Shown here: in pieces, positions 5,499 through 7,520 of the stretch | Position numbering within the stretch: the first letter of the stretch is position 1 | How the letters are laid out: each line of letters opens with the position of its first letter | Assembly: GCA_012799155.1 (NCBI GenBank) | Contig: JAAZLV010000355.1 | Location: 1 to 7,520, forward strand | DNA from: Bacteroidales bacterium | GTDB taxonomy: Bacteria > Bacteroidota > Bacteroidia > Bacteroidales > Dysgonomonadaceae | Direction: 5' to 3' | DNA length: 7,520 nt | Program-made: the position numbers and the translations under genes | Notes under the pieces: model-generated | Told to the model about the DNA's origin: nothing | Database searches by the model: none | The model's input: the letters and a program-made list of their open reading frames with translations, nothing else

Positions 5499-6791
5499 AT
5501 GAATTATTTATTTACCTCAGAGTCGGTGTCGGAAGGACATCCTGACAAGGTTGCCGACCAGATATCAGATGCATTGCTGGATGAATTTCTGGCTTATGAT
5601 CCCAATTCGAAAGTAGCCTGTGAGACCCTGGTGACCACCGGGCAGGTGGTGCTTGCCGGTGAAGTCAAGTCACAGACCTATGTTGATGTGGCCGAAGTGG
5701 CGCGCCAGGTGATTGCCGGTATCGGTTATACAAAAAGTGAATACCGGTTTGAGGCAGAGTCGTGCGGTGTCTTCTCAAGCATTCATGAACAGTCGGATGA
5801 CATCAACCGAGGTGTGGATGCAGAAGTACAGGGAGCCGGTGATCAGGGGATGATGTTCGGCTATGCCACCAACGAGACTGAGAGTTATATGCCACTAGCC
5901 ATTGACCTGAGTCATGCACTGATGCAGGAACTGGCCAACATCCGCAAGAACCAGCCGGAGTTGATGCCCTACCTTCGTCCCGATGCCAAGTCGCAGGTGA
6001 CTGTTGAGTACAGTGAAGAGGGTGTTCCCTTGCGCATCGACACCATTGTGATCTCCACACAACACGATGAATTTGAATTGCCGCGTGGCAATAGCCAGGA
6101 GGCACAGTTGGAGGCCGATAGGGCGATGCAATCGCGCATACGGTCGGATGTAAAAACGATACTGATACCGCGTGTGAAAGCACAATACAAGGGACGTAAA
6201 GATATCCAGAAGCTGTTCGAGGGAGAGATCACCTATCATGTCAACCCCACCGGGAAGTTCGTGATTGGCGGACCCCACGGCGACACCGGTCTGACGGGTA
6301 GAAAAATCATCGTTGACACCTATGGCGGCAAAGCTCCACACGGTGGAGGTGCCTTCTCCGGAAAGGACCCTTCGAAGGTGGACCGCTCAGCAGCATATGC
6401 CGCTCGCTATGTGGCCAAGAATATGGTGGCAGCAGGTGTTGCCAGTGAGATGTTGATACAGCTCTCCTATGCCATAGGTGTAGATGAACCTATCAGTATT
6501 TTCGTGGATACTTTTGGGAAGAGTAATGTGAAGTTGTCGGACGGGGAGATTGCAAAGAAGATCAGAACAATGTTCGACTTGAAGCCCCGTGCCATTGAAG
6601 AGCGTCTCAACCTGCGCAATCCTATTTACTCCGAAACGGCTTCCTATGGCCATATGGGACGTACACCCCAGGTGGTGAAGAAGGAATTCAAATCGCGTTA
6701 CATGCCTGAAGCAAAAATAATGGAGGTGGAGTTATTTACCTGGGAAAAACTGGATTGTCTGGATGCGATCAGAAAAGAATTCGGATTATAA
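5499..6791 (+). CDS. metK: S-adenosylmethionine synthetase (methionine adenosyltransferase)
   Basis: MetK joins methionine and ATP to give S-adenosylmethionine plus phosphate and pyrophosphate, in the cytoplasm. The 430-residue protein has the start [21 protein letters not shown], with GHPDK (13-17) binding ATP and magnesium. Family signature 1 is GAGDQG at 112-117 followed by FGYA, and signature 2, the phosphate-binding loop [16 protein letters not shown], is at 282-297. The C-terminal part has SYAIGVDEP and YGHMGR. It is about 45 residues longer than E. coli MetK, mainly from extra sequence in the middle (about 145-215), a form usual in Bacteroidota. The ATG at 5499 fits the conserved N-terminus exactly; there is no strong Shine-Dalgarno. 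A roughly 220-base leader with a candidate SAM-II aptamer suggests feedback by its own product. The downstream LOG-family gene overlaps its last 29 bases. Confidence 0.98.
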   Translation: MNYLFTSESVSEGHPDKVADQISDALLDEFLAYDPNSKVACETLVTTGQVVLAGEVKSQTYVDVAEVARQVIAGIGYTKSEYRFEAESCGVFSSIHEQSDDINRGVDAEVQGAGDQGMMFGYATNETESYMPLAIDLSHALMQELANIRKNQPELMPYLRPDAKSQVTVEYSEEGVPLRIDTIVISTQHDEFELPRGNSQEAQLEADRAMQSRIRSDVKTILIPRVKAQYKGRKDIQKLFEGEITYHVNPTGKFVIGGPHGDTGLTGRKIIVDTYGGKAPHGGGAFSGKDPSKVDRSAAYAARYVAKNMVAAGVASEMLIQLSYAIGVDEPISIFVDTFGKSNVKLSDGEIAKKIRTMFDLKPRAIEERLNLRNPIYSETASYGHMGRTPQVVKKEFKSRYMPEAKIMEVELFTWEKLDCLDAIRKEFGL

Positions 6792-7368
6792 TGTTGTAGT
6801 CTATTGTGCCTCCAGCAACCAGTTACGGCCAGTCTTCACCCAGGCGGCAACCCGCCTGGGTGAACTGCTGGCACAGAATGGGATAACCTGTGTGAACGGT
6901 GCTGGAAAAGAGGGGCTGATGGGAGCGTTGAATGATGCTGTGCTGCAACACGGGGGCAGGGTAAAGGGAATTATTCCCCGCTTCATGTCAGATGCAGGGT
7001 GGGGACATGACGAGCTCACCGAGCTGGTCGTGACGGAGACCATTCATGAACGGAAAGCCCTGATGGCTGACACGGCCGATGCGGTGGTTGCATTGCCGGG
7101 TGGCATGGGGACGCTGGAGGAGCTGGCCGAGATCCTGACATGGAAACAGTTGGGCCTTAGCCACCATCCCATCATCTTGCTCAACGTGGACCATTATTAC
7201 GATCCGCTGCTCGCTTTTTTCGATAAAATGATTTCGGAACGTTTCATGCGTGATGATTTCCGTAGGATGTGGCTTGTGGCTGATACACCCGAGGAGGTGA
7301 TCTCACTGTTGCAGAATTATCCGGAGTGGAATCCTACTTTTGGTAAATATACCCGAAAAGAGTTGTAA
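6763..7368 (+). CDS. LOG / TIGR00730 family protein (nucleoside 5'-monophosphate phosphoribohydrolase-like)
   Basis: Proteins of this Rossmann-like family hydrolyse the N-glycosidic bond of nucleoside 5'-monophosphates, as in plant LOG cytokinin activation and bacterial nucleotide nucleosidases; older annotations call them lysine decarboxylases, which is wrong. The 201-residue protein has the usual start strand VVVYCASS (11-18), HERKALM with Arg97, and the diagnostic PGGMGTLEE at 112-120 holding catalytic Glu120. The glycine loop is [10 protein letters not shown] (45-54) where typical members have YGGGxxGLMG. No other start codon fits between 6763 and the first strand, so the gene begins inside metK and overlaps it by 29 bases in another frame. 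Co-transcription and coupled translation with metK are therefore likely. Substrate cannot be told from sequence; a purine nucleotide is a reasonable guess. Confidence 0.9.
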   Translation: MRSEKNSDYNVVVYCASSNQLRPVFTQAATRLGELLAQNGITCVNGAGKEGLMGALNDAVLQHGGRVKGIIPRFMSDAGWGHDELTELVVTETIHERKALMADTADAVVALPGGMGTLEELAEILTWKQLGLSHHPIILLNVDHYYDPLLAFFDKMISERFMRDDFRRMWLVADTPEEVISLLQNYPEWNPTFGKYTRKEL

Positions 7369-7373
7369 ATTTG
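7366..7373 (+). promoter_or_regulatory. Candidate promoter for the gene starting at 7396
   Basis: TAAATTTG followed by T matches the Bacteroidota -7 element and overlaps the TAA stop of the LOG-family gene (7366-7368). A TTTTG at 7338-7342 could be a -33 box, although the 23-base spacer is slightly long. It would start transcription about 15 bases before the ATG at 7396. Confidence 0.45.
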
Positions 7374-7395
7374 TGGTGAGAGACTTGCTTTGCCG

Positions 7396-7520
7396 ATGAG
7401 ACAACTGACAATCGCACCCGATAGTGTTCCCCTGATTCCTTATCATATCCAGAGAGCCGGGGAGGATTCATTGATCTCCTTACCCCTGGAGCCTGCATTG
7501 GGTCAGTATGAATATCTGCC
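7396..7520 (+). CDS. Unrecognised protein, N-terminal fragment running off the window
   Basis: An open frame begins with ATG at 7396 (MRQLTIAPDSVPLIPYHIQ...) and continues without a stop to the end of the window, giving 41 complete residues. It starts 27 bases after the LOG-family stop and has a -7-like element at a fitting distance. No signal peptide or known motif is visible; the segment is rich in Pro and Leu. It may be a separate transcription unit or the third gene of the metK operon. I do not recognise the family. Confidence 0.5.
   Translation, partial: MRQLTIAPDSVPLIPYHIQRAGEDSLISLPLEPALGQYEYL

Noticed and set aside
5895..6341. Minus-strand open frame of 148 codons inside metK
   Set aside because: It is fully antisense to well-conserved MetK sequence and has no recognisable motif.
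6763..7368. Lysine decarboxylase
   Set aside because: An old misannotation of the PGGxGT family; the motifs match LOG-type nucleotide phosphoribohydrolases.

Overview
The window looks like an ordinary housekeeping stretch of a Bacteroidota chromosome, most likely Bacteroidales with moderate GC. Three things point there: the protein sequences (a roughly 430-residue MetK, an RF2 with SPY in place of SPF, a DUF2400/TIGR02757 protein); several intergenic matches to the Bacteroidota -7 promoter element TAnnTTTG; and the lack of clear Shine-Dalgarno sequences before most genes. There is no phage, CRISPR array, tRNA, rRNA or intact insertion sequence.

Layout. A 5'-truncated DUF2400 gene (1-642, +) converges on prfB (1749-639, -); their stop codons share the same four bases. 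prfB carries a textbook programmed +1 frameshift, so the true RF2 start lies upstream of the long uninterrupted frame. Upstream of prfB on the same strand is a lipoprotein gene for an NlpC/P60 endopeptidase with a C-terminal LysM domain (2816-1818). A 471-base noncoding gap (2817-3287) holds a promoter for that gene and a short 11-bp tandem repeat. A HAD-family phosphatase-like gene (3288-3893, +) then converges on a DAO-type FAD oxidoreductase gene (5104-3902, -).

The most interesting part is the 394-base gap before metK. A good -7 element at 5264-5271 is followed within about 15 bases by a sequence matching the conserved core of a SAM-II riboswitch (about 5287-5338). It sits in the leader of metK (5499-6791), the gene for the enzyme that makes S-adenosylmethionine. 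This suggests feedback control of SAM synthesis. A LOG/TIGR00730-family nucleotide nucleosidase-like gene (6763-7368) overlaps the metK end by 29 bases and is probably co-transcribed, so it would fall under the same control. A last open frame (from 7396) runs off the window and is not recognised.

I see no multi-gene novel system. The points worth checking are the metK leader RNA and the small frame overlapping it, the coupling of the LOG-family gene to metK, the tandem repeat in the 2817-3287 gap, and a DNA-glycosylase-like motif in the DUF2400 protein.
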